A stretch of DNA of 64,000 bases, taken from Pandoraea nosoerga (GTDB taxonomy: Bacteria > Pseudomonadota > Gammaproteobacteria > Burkholderiales > Burkholderiaceae). Both the position numbers and the translations under genes were made by a program. A model generated the notes under the pieces. It saw only the letters and a list, made by a program, of their open reading frames with translations. It was not told the origin of the DNA and did not search any database. This document shows positions 46,339 through 54,638 of this stretch, piece by piece; the first letter of the stretch is position 1, and the number at the start of each line of letters is the position of its first letter. The stretch covers positions 124,001 to 188,000 of the forward strand of contig NZ_CABPSC010000010.1 in NCBI RefSeq assembly GCF_902459585.1, in the 5' to 3' direction.

Positions 46339-46462
46339 GTGGTCCTGTCGTGACCCCGTGGTCGGCGTCTGCCTGTGCGCCGGCGCGCGAATCACGAGCC
46401 CCGATTTTACGAAGCGTGCACGCCCGACGGTGCTACGGCGGCACTACAGATGTAACAAGGCG

Positions 46463-46534
46463 TAAGGGGCTAAGGGGCTAAGGGGCTAAGGGGCCAAGGG
46501 GCCAAGGGGCCGAGGGGCCGAGGGGCCGAGGGGC
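46463..46534. repeat. 9 x 8-bp tandem array
   Basis: TAAGGGGC four times, CAAGGGGC twice, CGAGGGGC three times, with no interruptions. The stepwise single-base variants look like successive slippage expansion. Confidence 0.9.
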
Positions 46535-46560
46535 GGCGGGCGTGGGCAGGCATGAGCGCC

Positions 46561-46623
46561 GTAAGAGGCGTGAGGGACGCAAGAGACGCAAGAGACGTCA
46601 GGGAAGTCAGGGAAGTCAGGGAG
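46561..46623. repeat. 7 x 9-bp tandem array
   Basis: Units GTAAGAGGC, GTGAGGGAC, GCAAGAGAC (two), GTCAGGGAA (two) and GTCAGGGAG, ending 17 bases before the stop codon side of the small membrane-protein gene. Confidence 0.85.
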
Positions 46624-46640
46624 TTGAGGGGGGGCGGCGC

Positions 46641-46934
46641 TCAGCGCCGCTCGTGGTCCCGCGGCGCGAGAAAGCTGGCCGGACGACGGCCGCGCCGGGC
46701 CGAGGTGGCGAAATACGACGGACGCCGAAGCGCCTGCGTGTCCTGCGGGGAGCGCCAATAGGGCGTGCGCGGCGTGCCGAGCAACTCGCCCGGCCGGTGC
46801 GGCGAGAGCGGCGGCATCGACGCCGGCCACGCGAGCGTGCGCCAGCGCGCGCCCGCCGGTACGACGAGCACGAGCATGACGAACAGAAGCATGACAACGG
46901 CATAGACGACAACAGGCGAGAGGGCGGTCTCCAT
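46641..46934 (-). CDS. small single-pass membrane protein
   Basis: 97 residues. METALSPVVVYAVVMLLFVM and the following residues form one N-terminal membrane helix (about 6-26). The rest is basic and soluble (ARWRTLAWPASMPPLSPH, then RRPSYFATSARRGRR). GGAGTTCGCC precedes the ATG. No family recognised. The N-in or N-out orientation is unclear; the positive-inside rule puts the C terminus in the cytoplasm. Confidence 0.55.
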   Translation of the reverse strand: METALSPVVVYAVVMLLFVMLVLVVPAGARWRTLAWPASMPPLSPHRPGELLGTPRTPYWRSPQDTQALRRPSYFATSARRGRRPASFLAPRDHERR

Positions 46935-47149
46935 GGCGAACTCCGGTTGCGGACATGTCGCATGCAGGGGGCATGCGGCCTGGCACGCGAAGTGTAGCGT
47001 TTTTACTATAGTTCATGCCGCTCGGACTGACACTCGGTTGTCGCCACGCGGGTTGCGAGACTACACTACAAACGCAGTTTCCCGAATGCCGTCGCCCCGC
47101 GCGGCGGCTCGCTGGCGTGCATCGCCACTTCGCTGCCCGGGGGATCGTG

Positions 47150-47674
47150 ATGACTCAGGCCGTGCTTGACCCCACCTCCGCCGTCGATCCGTCGGCAACG
47201 GTGACCCCCGTGGCCATCGACCATGTCGCGTATCCGAGCTACGACGCGATTCTCACCCACCGCTTCTACGTCGACGTCATGGGCTTTCGGCTTGCGGGCG
47301 CGCAGACGGGCATGAGCCGTCTGTGGGGCAAACCCTACCTGCTCGTGAGCTACGAACTCGCGCCCGGTGCGGCGCTGGCTTTCTTCAATTGCGACGGACT
47401 CGCGCCGACCGACCATCACGACACGCCCGCGGCGCAGATCCACCATGTGGCGCTGCGCGTGCGCGATCGCGAAGGCATCGAGCGCTGGAAGGCGCGGCTC
47501 GACGCCTACGACGTGCCGTTCGCCGCCGAGCGGCATGGCGACGGCGAGCATCTCTATCTGCTCGATCCCAACGAGGTCATGCTGGAGTTGTGCGTGCAGA
47601 CGCCCGAGTCCGCCGCCGGCCAGCCACAGGGCGCGCTCGACACGCTGCAGCGCTGGGTCGACGGCGTGCGCTAG
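47150..47674 (+). CDS. VOC-family (glyoxalase/dioxygenase-like) protein
   Basis: 174 residues. A single VOC module pair: VAIDHVAYPSYDAILTHRFY (metal-ligand His in IDHVAY), then AQIHHVALRVRDREGIERWK (second His) and a Glu in LYLLDPNEVMLELCVQ. Two beta-alpha-beta-beta-beta units with His/His/Glu suggest a metal-dependent lyase, isomerase or dioxygenase; substrate unknown. ATG at 47150 follows CCGGGGGATC. Longer frames add a poorly conserved N terminus. Confidence 0.83.
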   Translation: MTQAVLDPTSAVDPSATVTPVAIDHVAYPSYDAILTHRFYVDVMGFRLAGAQTGMSRLWGKPYLLVSYELAPGAALAFFNCDGLAPTDHHDTPAAQIHHVALRVRDREGIERWKARLDAYDVPFAAERHGDGEHLYLLDPNEVMLELCVQTPESAAGQPQGALDTLQRWVDGVR

Positions 47675-47701
47675 TGCGTGCGCTGCGCGGGACTGCCGGC
47701 G

Positions 47702-48370
47702 TCAGGCTTCCGCGCCCTTGCCGAGGCCGTCCCAGCTCGTGGAGACCGGCGGGGCGATGCCGAACAGATCGATGACGCGCGCAACCGTGTCGTCGACCAT
47801 TGTGTCGAGCGATGCCGGGTGGTTGTAGAAGGCGGGCAGGGGCGGATAGACGATGCCGCCCATCTCGGTGACGGCGGTCATGTTGCGCAGATGCGCGAGG
47901 TTGAACGGCGTCTCCCGCACCATCAGCACGAGACGGCGCCGTTCCTTGAGCGTGACGTCGGCGGCGCGCGAGATGAGGTTGTCGGACAGACCGTGCGCCA
48001 CGCTGGCAAGCGTCTTCATCGAGCAAGGCGCCACGACCATTCCGGCCGTGGCGAACGAGCCGCTCGCGATGTTCGCGCCGATCTCGCGCACGCTGTGGTA
48101 TTGATCGGCCAGCGCCTGCACGTCGGCGCGTTCGAGTCCCAGCTCGTGGCGCAGGGTCAGCCAGCCGGCGCTCGAGACGAGCAGGTGAGTCTCCACACCG
48201 CCCATGGCGCGCAGGCGCTCGAGCAGACGCACCCCGTAGACGGCGCCGGTCGCCCCCGTGATGGCGACGACCAGCCGCGCGGGTGTCGCCGCCGCCGTTG
48301 CCATCGAGGGTGCCGAGGGTGCCGAGGGTGCCGAGGGCGCGGAGGACGCGGGGGGCGTCGAAGGCGTCAT
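47702..48370 (-). CDS. ubiX: flavin prenyltransferase UbiX
   Basis: 222 residues, about 20 longer than usual because of an N-terminal SAPSAPSAPSAPS repeat made by a 9-bp array (48306-48350). The core has LVVAITGATGAVYGVRLLE, SSAGWLTL, VAPCSMKTLASVAHG and RRRLVLMVRETPFNLAHLRN. It makes prenyl-FMN, cofactor of the UbiD decarboxylase in ubiquinone synthesis. The next in-frame ATG (48304, MATAAATPARL) may be the true start, removing the repeat. First-to-last order here is grxD then ubiX in the hemA cluster. Confidence 0.93.
   Translation of the reverse strand: MTPSTPPASSAPSAPSAPSAPSMATAAATPARLVVAITGATGAVYGVRLLERLRAMGGVETHLLVSSAGWLTLRHELGLERADVQALADQYHSVREIGANIASGSFATAGMVVAPCSMKTLASVAHGLSDNLISRAADVTLKERRRLVLMVRETPFNLAHLRNMTAVTEMGGIVYPPLPAFYNHPASLDTMVDDTVARVIDLFGIAPPVSTSWDGLGKGAEA
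48306..48350 (-). repeat. 5 x 9-bp array at the ubiX 5' end
   Basis: GAGGGTGCC three times, then GAGGGCGCG and GAGGACGCG, coding for Ser-Ala-Pro repeats if translation starts upstream. Confidence 0.8.
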
Positions 48371-48380
48371 TGGCGCCGAA

Positions 48381-48695
48381 TTACGCGACTTCGGCGAGGA
48401 TCTGCTTGAGTTCGCCGCTCTGGTACATCTCCATCATGATGTCCGAGCCGCCGATGAATTCGCCGTTGATATAGAGCTGCGGAATGGTCGGCCAGTTGGC
48501 GAATTCCTTCACGCCCTGACGGATTTCCTCGTCCTGCAGCACGTCCACCGTGAACAGGTTGTCGACGCCGCACGCCTTCAGGATCTGCACGGCACGGCCC
48601 GAAAAGCCGCACATCGGGAATTGCGCATTGCCCTTCATGAAGAGCACGACCGGGTGGTCGGTGACGATTTGCTGGATACGTTGCTGGGTAGTCAT
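48381..48695 (-). CDS. grxD: monothiol glutaredoxin Grx4
   Basis: 104 residues. Active site PMCGFSGRAVQIL (C-G-F-S), glutathione-contact motifs LFMKGNAQ and NWPTIPQLYINGEFIGGSD. CGFS glutaredoxins bind a bridging [2Fe-2S] cluster and take part in iron-sulfur cluster delivery. Ten bases separate its stop from the ubiX frame. Confidence 0.95.
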   Translation of the reverse strand: MTTQQRIQQIVTDHPVVLFMKGNAQFPMCGFSGRAVQILKACGVDNLFTVDVLQDEEIRQGVKEFANWPTIPQLYINGEFIGGSDIMMEMYQSGELKQILAEVA

Positions 48696-48832
48696 GGTGG
48701 AAAGCCCGTGGGGATGCCGGAAAATCGGCGTATCCGCCATTTTAGCGGTTTTCCGCCGCGGCCGTCGGGGCCAACGCGGCGGCGGCGGCGGACATCGCGT
48801 CGGTGCCCCGCAATGCCGGCGCCGGCCCGAGC

Positions 48833-49693
48833 TCAGGGGCGCCGTCCGCCCGTCGTGCGCTCGATGCCGGCCAGATCGCGCTCGGAGACTACGTCCGCGA
48901 AGCCCGCCGCGGCGCACAGCGCCCGCACGTCGGCCGCCTGATGGTAGCCGTGCTCGCACAGCAGCCAGCCGTTCGCCACCAGTCGCGAGGGCGCACCGCT
49001 CACGATCGTGCGCAGCGCGGCGAGGCCGTCCGCGTGATCGGTGAGCGCGTCGACGGGCTCGAAGCGCAGATCGCCCCGCGACAGGTGCTCGTCGCCGGCG
49101 ACGATGTACGGCGGATTCGAGACGATGACGTCGAAGGGCGCGGTGTCGGCCGGCAGGGCGGCGTACCAGTCGCTCGCGAGCCATTGCACGTGCGTCAGGC
49201 CGAGCCGGCGGGCGTTCTCGCGGGCGACGCCGAGCGCCGCGTCCGAGCGATCGAGCGCGATCACTTTCGCGTCGGGGCGCGCGTGGGCGATCGCCAGGGC
49301 GATCGCGCCGCTGCCGGTGCCCAGATCGAGCACGCGCGGCGCCTGGCGTGCGGCCAGACGCTCGAGCGCCAGCTCCACGAGCAATTCGGTTTCCGGGCGG
49401 GGAATGAGGACGGCGGGGCTGACCGAGAGCGTCAGCCCGAAGAACTCGCGCGTGCCGACCAGATAGGCAATGGGCTCGCCGGCGAGGCGTCGGGCGCGCA
49501 ACTCGCGATAGGCGGCGACCGTGTCGGGCGCGAGGGGTTCGCGGTCTCGCGTGATGAGCTGCGTCCGGCTCCAGCCAAGCACGTGCGCGAGCAGGATGCG
49601 CGTCTCGAGCGCCGGCAGACCGGGCTCGCGCAACAACGTCGCGACGGTGAGCGGCCCGGACGCCGGCGCGTTTCCCGTCGGGCCGTGCGCCAT
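48833..49693 (-). CDS. prmC: release factor glutamine methyltransferase
   Basis: 286 residues. N-terminal helical domain, then IPRPETELLVELAL, VLDLGTGSGAIALAIAHA (SAM site), ALDRSDAALGVARENA and the substrate motif IVSNPPYIVAGDEHL (N-P-P-Y). It methylates the GGQ glutamine of release factors. The start codon shares its A with the prfA stop (TGATG), so the enzyme and its substrate are translationally coupled. Confidence 0.96.
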   Translation of the reverse strand: MAHGPTGNAPASGPLTVATLLREPGLPALETRILLAHVLGWSRTQLITRDREPLAPDTVAAYRELRARRLAGEPIAYLVGTREFFGLTLSVSPAVLIPRPETELLVELALERLAARQAPRVLDLGTGSGAIALAIAHARPDAKVIALDRSDAALGVARENARRLGLTHVQWLASDWYAALPADTAPFDVIVSNPPYIVAGDEHLSRGDLRFEPVDALTDHADGLAALRTIVSGAPSRLVANGWLLCEHGYHQAADVRALCAAAGFADVVSERDLAGIERTTGGRRP

Positions 49694-50775
49694 CACGCCG
49701 TCTCGCCCAGCGACGCCAGCAGTTCCGCCTGATGCTCGGTCACCAGCGCGTTGATCAACTCGTCGAGATCGCCGTCCATGATGTATTCGAGCTTGTAGAG
49801 CGTGAGATTGATGCGGTGATCCGTCATCCGGCCCTGCGGGAAGTTGTACGTGCGGATGCGCTCCGAGCGGTCGCCAGAGCCGATCAGGCTCTTGCGCGTG
49901 GCCGCTTCCCTGGCCTGCTGGGCCCGCAACTGCGCGTCCTTGATGCGCGCGGCCAGGACCTTGAGCGCCTTGTCCTTGTTGCGATGCTGCGAGCGATCGT
50001 CCTGGCACTCGACGACGATGCCCGTGGGAAGGTGCGTAATGCGCACGGCCGAGTCCGTCTTGTTGACGTGCTGGCCGCCGGCGCCTGACGCGCGGAACGT
50101 ATCGATGCGGATGTCGGCCGGATTGATTTCGACGTCCGTGACGTCGTCGGCCTCCGGCATTACCGCGACCGTGCAGGCCGAGGTGTGGATGCGGCCCTGC
50201 GTTTCCGTGGCCGGCACGCGCTGCACGCGATGGCCGCCCGATTCGAACTTCAGACGCGAGTAGGCGCCCTGGCCGACCAGGCGCACGATCACTTCCTTGT
50301 AGCCGCCCAGATCCGACTCGCTCGCCGACATGATCTCGACCTGCCAGCGCTGGCGTTCGGCGTAACGCGTGTACATGCGCAGCAGATCGCCGGCGAAGAG
50401 CGCCGATTCGTCGCCGCCGGTGCCCGCGCGGATTTCCAGGTAGATGTTGCGATCGTCGTTCGGATCGCGCGGCAGCAGCATGCGCTGCAGTGTGCCTTCC
50501 ATGTCTTCCATGCGGGCACGCGCGTGCGCCGCCTCGGCTTCGGCGAACTCGCGCATTTCGGGGTCGGACGCCATCTCATGCGCGGCCGTGACGTCGTTGT
50601 GCGCCTGGCGGTATTGCTGATACTGCGCGACCACGGGGGCCAGCTCGGCGTGTTCGCGCGTGAGCTTGCGGTAGTTGTCCAGATCGCGGGTGACGTCGCC
50701 CTGGCTCAATAGGCCATCAAGCTCGACCAGACGTTGCGTCAACTGGTCGAGCTTGGCTTGCATGCTCGCTTTCAT
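49693..50775 (-). CDS. prfA: peptide chain release factor 1
   Basis: 360 residues. [14 protein letters not shown], the stop-codon recognition region, the catalytic [20 protein letters not shown] with GGQ, and [12 protein letters not shown] at the end. RF1 reads UAA and UAG. It starts directly after the hemA TAG and overlaps prmC. Confidence 0.97.
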   Translation of the reverse strand: MKASMQAKLDQLTQRLVELDGLLSQGDVTRDLDNYRKLTREHAELAPVVAQYQQYRQAHNDVTAAHEMASDPEMREFAEAEAAHARARMEDMEGTLQRMLLPRDPNDDRNIYLEIRAGTGGDESALFAGDLLRMYTRYAERQRWQVEIMSASESDLGGYKEVIVRLVGQGAYSRLKFESGGHRVQRVPATETQGRIHTSACTVAVMPEADDVTDVEINPADIRIDTFRASGAGGQHVNKTDSAVRITHLPTGIVVECQDDRSQHRNKDKALKVLAARIKDAQLRAQQAREAATRKSLIGSGDRSERIRTYNFPQGRMTDHRINLTLYKLEYIMDGDLDELINALVTEHQAELLASLGETA

Positions 50776-52068
50776 CTATTTGTCGGCGGATCCCGAGGTG
50801 CGGAACAGTTCGGGAATGAGGTGAAGGATCTGCTCGCGCGAATCGCCGCGCGCCGTGTTCAGCGCGTGGGTCGGGCCGTGCAGGAATTTCTTCGTGAGGG
50901 ATTGGGACAGGGCGTCGAGCACCGCGGCCGGGTCGTCGCCGCGTGCGAGCATGCGCTGGGCGCGCTCGAGTTCGGCAAGACGCATGGCCTCGGCCGCGCC
51001 GTGAATGTCGCGGATGACCGGCACGACGCTGCGGGCGTCGAGCCATTGCATGAAGTTCTGTACGCGCGTCTCGATGATCGCTTCGGCTTGCGCGACGGCA
51101 GCCTGGCGCAGTGCGTTGCCTTCGCGCACGACTGCGCCGAGGTCGTCGACGGTGTACAGGAAAACGTCGGTCAGGCGGCCGACCTCCGGCTCGATGTCGC
51201 GCGGCACGGCCAGATCGACCATGAACATCGGCTTGTGCTTGCGCGCCTTGATGGCGCGCTCGACCGCACCCAGCCCGATGAGCGGCAGCGTGCTCGCCGT
51301 GCACGACACGACGATGTCGAACTCGTGCAGGCGCTGCGGCAGCTCCGAGAGGCGGATCGCCGTGCCGCCCAGGCGCTCGGCGAGCTTCTCGCCGCGCTCG
51401 GCGGTGCGGTTGGCGATGTACAAGGCCTTCGGGGTCTGCGCGGCGAAGTGCGTCGCGCACAGGTCGATCATCTCGCCCGCGCCGATGAAGAGTACCTTCT
51501 GCGTGCTGAGGCTTTCGAAAATGCGCTGGGCCAGACGCACCGCGGCGGCGGCCATCGACACCGAGTGCGCGCCGATCTCGGTCTGGCCGCGGACTTCCTT
51601 GGCCACCGCGAAGGTGCGCTGGAAAAGCTGGTTCAGATACGTGCCCAGGGCGCCGGCTTCCGCGGCCGTGCGCACGGCGTCCTTCAACTGCCCGAGAATC
51701 TGCGTCTCGCCGAGCACCATCGAATCCAGGCCGCTCGCCACGCGAAAGGCGTGACGCACGGCGTCCGACTGGGGCAGCGCGTACAGATGCGGGGCGAGCT
51801 CGCCCGCCGGGATGTTGTGGAACTGCGACAGCCAATGCACCGCGCGCTCGCGGGCGGCGACATCATCCGTCACGCAGTAGATCTCGGTGCGATTGCACGT
51901 CGAGAGAATGGCGGCCTCGGGCGCGCTCGACCGGCCGCTCCCGCTGCCGGCCCACAGGCTCCGGAGTCCCGCCAGCGCCGGCTCGATCCGCTCGAACGGA
52001 AACGCCACCCGTTCGCGCAGCGAAACGGGCGCCGTGTGGTGATTCAGGCCGAGAGCGAGCAGTTGCAT
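50776..52068 (-). CDS. hemA: glutamyl-tRNA reductase
   Basis: 430 residues. [20 protein letters not shown], catalytic [11 protein letters not shown] (Cys), [28 protein letters not shown] (NADPH site) and a C-terminal dimerisation helix. First step of C5 haem synthesis, glutamyl-tRNA to glutamate-1-semialdehyde. Start [11 protein letters not shown] is chosen; the longer frame is arginine-rich and atypical. Confidence 0.97.
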   Translation of the reverse strand: MQLLALGLNHHTAPVSLRERVAFPFERIEPALAGLRSLWAGSGSGRSSAPEAAILSTCNRTEIYCVTDDVAARERAVHWLSQFHNIPAGELAPHLYALPQSDAVRHAFRVASGLDSMVLGETQILGQLKDAVRTAAEAGALGTYLNQLFQRTFAVAKEVRGQTEIGAHSVSMAAAAVRLAQRIFESLSTQKVLFIGAGEMIDLCATHFAAQTPKALYIANRTAERGEKLAERLGGTAIRLSELPQRLHEFDIVVSCTASTLPLIGLGAVERAIKARKHKPMFMVDLAVPRDIEPEVGRLTDVFLYTVDDLGAVVREGNALRQAAVAQAEAIIETRVQNFMQWLDARSVVPVIRDIHGAAEAMRLAELERAQRMLARGDDPAAVLDALSQSLTKKFLHGPTHALNTARGDSREQILHLIPELFRTSGSADK

Positions 52069-52377
52069 GATGTGGGGGATCTGATAGCCCCAGATTATAG
52101 CGCGTCGACGCGACGCCCGTTTCCTCGCCGCACGGCCGGGACCGCGTGGCTGCACGGGCGCTGCGCCCCCGCAGGTTGGCTAGCGTGCCTCATGATGGCG
52201 CAGCCGGGGATTTTTGACAAATAGCCGGCGCTTATAGGCGGCATAGCATCGCGGCATGCGTCGACGGTCCCGGCATGTGGGCCGCAAGGCCGCGGGCCGG
52301 GGCTCGCCGGGACGGTTGCCGAATCGGCCGGATTCGACGCTATACTGCGTTCGGGTTACCGTCCTTGGAGACACGTC
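52069..52377. other. 309-bp divergent intergenic region
   Basis: Between hemA and the GlsB-like gene. No gene supported. Promoters of both genes should lie here; I see no perfect sigma-70 pair and no strong palindrome. Confidence 0.4.
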
Positions 52378-52632
52378 ATGGGCATTATCGGCACCATCGT
52401 CGTTGGTCTGATCGTCGGCCTCGTTGCCCGCGCGCTGCATCCGGGCCGGGACAATATGGGCATCATCATGACCATCATCCTCGGCATTGCCGGCGCGCTG
52501 CTCGCCAAATATGTCGGCCAGGCCCTGCACCTCTACACCGAAGGCCAGTCGGCCGGCTGGATTGCGTCGATCCTCGGCGCCATCGTCCTGCTCGTGATCT
52601 ACGGCATTCTCAAGCGCAATCGCACGGCGTGA
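52378..52632 (+). CDS. GlsB/YeaQ/YmgE-family small membrane protein
   Basis: 84 residues with three hydrophobic segments: MGIIGTIVVGLIVGLVARAL, GIIMTIILGIAGALLAKYVG and SILGAIVLLVIYGILK. The HPGRD turn after helix 1 is typical. The family (transglycosylase-associated protein) is stress- and stationary-phase-induced in many bacteria and has no proven activity. TTGGAGA precedes the ATG. Confidence 0.9.
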   Translation: MGIIGTIVVGLIVGLVARALHPGRDNMGIIMTIILGIAGALLAKYVGQALHLYTEGQSAGWIASILGAIVLLVIYGILKRNRTA

Positions 52633-53041
52633 CGCCGCGCGCGCGGCGGGTGCGGCCCCAGGCCGCATCGGCGCGCCTGAATCGGGGGACGGCGACTGTC
52701 GCGCGCGGGCAACGCGCGCGGCGACGGTCGGGGGGCGCGTCTGTGCGCTTGCGCACGCAAAACGTCGATAACCCGCCTTCGGGCAGGGTTATGCGCGGCG
52801 TAAGTCCCCGTCGCACAAGGCTTTGCGCCACGCTGTCGGCCGTGCGTCGCGGCGTCATACGCGTTTTCCCGCATTCGGCTATGCTTGGCTGCATCGCCTG
52901 GCCCAAGTCGTCTTGACGACGCGCGCGGCCGCTGCCGCCACGTTCGATCCGTCTTCCGCCGTCCGGCGTTGCCGCTGCCCCCGACAGGAGGGCGGCGATC
53001 CTCGCAAGTTGTTGCCTTCATCCCCCAAAACCAAGAAACAC
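52633..53041. other. 409-bp intergenic region before the drug exporter
   Basis: GC-rich, no gene supported. One imperfect hairpin (ATAACCC-GCC-TTCG-GGC-A-GGGTTAT near 52767) lacks a T-run. The exporter's ribosome binding site is not strong. Confidence 0.35.
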
Positions 53042-54541
53042 ATGTCTGCGACACGCAATTCCGTGCGGCCGTTCATCGTGGCGTCCGTGATGGCGGCCAC
53101 GTCGATGGTGGCCATCGAAGCCACGATCATCTCGACGGCCATGCCGCAAATCGTTGCCCAGCTCGGCGGCCTGAATCTCTACAGCTGGGTTTTTTCCGCC
53201 TTTCTGCTCGCGCAAACGGCCATGACCGTGGTCTTCGGCAAGCTCGCCGACCTCTACGGCCGCAAGCCGGTGATTCTGGTGGGCATTGCCGTGTTCCTGG
53301 TCGCCTCGCTCGGCGGCGGGCTGGCCTGGTCGATGCCCGCCATGATCGCGTTTCGCCTGCTGCAGGGCGTGGGCGCGGCCTGTATCCAGCCGGTCAGCCT
53401 GACGATCATTGCCGACTACTACCCGATCAGCGAGCGCGGCAAGGTGCAGGGCTATCTCGCGAGCGTGTGGGCCATCTCGGCCGTGCTCGGCCCGATGCTC
53501 GGCGGTCTCATCATTCGCGATCTGTCGTGGGCGTGGATCTTCTGGATCAACATCCCGATCGGCCTGCTCGCCGCCGCGGGCTTCGTCGCCTATCTGCATG
53601 AAGAGGCGCCGCGCCAGCGGCCGAGCATCGACGTGCCGGGCGCCGCGTTGTTTACGGTTGCCGTGGCCGGGCTGATGATCGCGCTCACCGATGCGAACGC
53701 CTTTACCGACACGCATGTGTGGTCGGGTGTGCTTGTCTGCGCGGTCGCGTCGGCGCTGTTCGTCTGGCAGGAACGCCGCGCCAGGGACCCGATGATCTCG
53801 TTCGCGCTGTGGAGCCATCGCCCGATTGCAGCGGCCAACGCGGCGACCCTGCTCTCGGGCATGGTGCTCATGGGCCTGACGACGTTCCTGCCGATGTACG
53901 CGCAGGGCGTGCTGCGCCAGACGCCGGTCGTGGCCGGCATGGCGCTCACGATGATCATGGTCGGCTGGCCGATCGGATCGACGATCGCGGCCAAGACGTT
54001 CGCGCGCTTCGGCCTGCGGCGCATTCTCGTGGGCGGCAGCCTGCTCATGCCGCTGGGCGGCATCGTGTTCGCGCTGCTCGGGCCGAGCAGCTCGCCGCTG
54101 CTCGCCGGCTTCGGCTCGCTGCTGATGGGCTTCTCGATGGGCACGGGCAGCGTGAGCGCGCTCGTGCTGATTCAGGAGATTGTCGACCCGTCGCAGCGCG
54201 GCAGCGCCACGGCGTCGAACATTTTCTCGCGCAACCTGGGCAGCACGCTCGGCGCAACGCTGTTCGGCGCCGTGCTGAACTTCGGGTTGACGCATTCGAG
54301 CGGACTCGGCCCGGTGACTTCGGACCAACTGCGCCATGTGCTCGAAGACCGCGGCGTGTCGAACCTGGCCGACGAGGCGATCCGCGCGGTGCTGCAGCAC
54401 TCGCTGCATCTCACGTTCCTGTCGATTCTCGCGATCTCGATCGGCGTCGTGCTGCTGTTCCTGCTCGTGCCCACGAATGCGGTCGATCGCTCGCGCGAGC
54501 GCAAGCGCGAGAAGCCGGAGTTCGTTGCCGGCGGACATTGA
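53042..54541 (+). CDS. 14-helix MFS drug exporter (DHA2/EmrB-QacA family)
   Basis: 499 residues, about 14 hydrophobic segments. MSATRNSVRPFIVASVMAAT, then helix 1 IEATIISTAMPQIVAQLGG, motif A FGKLADLYGRKPVIL and motif C in helix 5 (AISAVLGPMLGGLI) with the proline/glycine pattern of antiporters. H+-coupled efflux of lipophilic compounds is expected. The start is set by the family N terminus; the 73 upstream codons are not conserved-looking. Confidence 0.9.
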   Translation: MSATRNSVRPFIVASVMAATSMVAIEATIISTAMPQIVAQLGGLNLYSWVFSAFLLAQTAMTVVFGKLADLYGRKPVILVGIAVFLVASLGGGLAWSMPAMIAFRLLQGVGAACIQPVSLTIIADYYPISERGKVQGYLASVWAISAVLGPMLGGLIIRDLSWAWIFWINIPIGLLAAAGFVAYLHEEAPRQRPSIDVPGAALFTVAVAGLMIALTDANAFTDTHVWSGVLVCAVASALFVWQERRARDPMISFALWSHRPIAAANAATLLSGMVLMGLTTFLPMYAQGVLRQTPVVAGMALTMIMVGWPIGSTIAAKTFARFGLRRILVGGSLLMPLGGIVFALLGPSSSPLLAGFGSLLMGFSMGTGSVSALVLIQEIVDPSQRGSATASNIFSRNLGSTLGATLFGAVLNFGLTHSSGLGPVTSDQLRHVLEDRGVSNLADEAIRAVLQHSLHLTFLSILAISIGVVLLFLLVPTNAVDRSRERKREKPEFVAGGH

Positions 54542-54580
54542 GCGAGCGTCGCGCTTGCCCGGGAGCGTTCACCCGGCAAT

Positions 54581-54613
54581 ACGGCCGGTCGGGATTTCCC
54601 GCCGGCCGTTTTT
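54581..54613 (+). terminator. intrinsic terminator after the drug exporter
   Basis: Stem ACGGCCGG(T)CGGG / CCCG-CCGGCCGT, ATTT loop, one bulged base, followed by TTTTT. It lies between two convergent genes. Confidence 0.85.
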
Positions 54614-54638
54614 CATGCGGGACGACGCGTCTTCGCGC

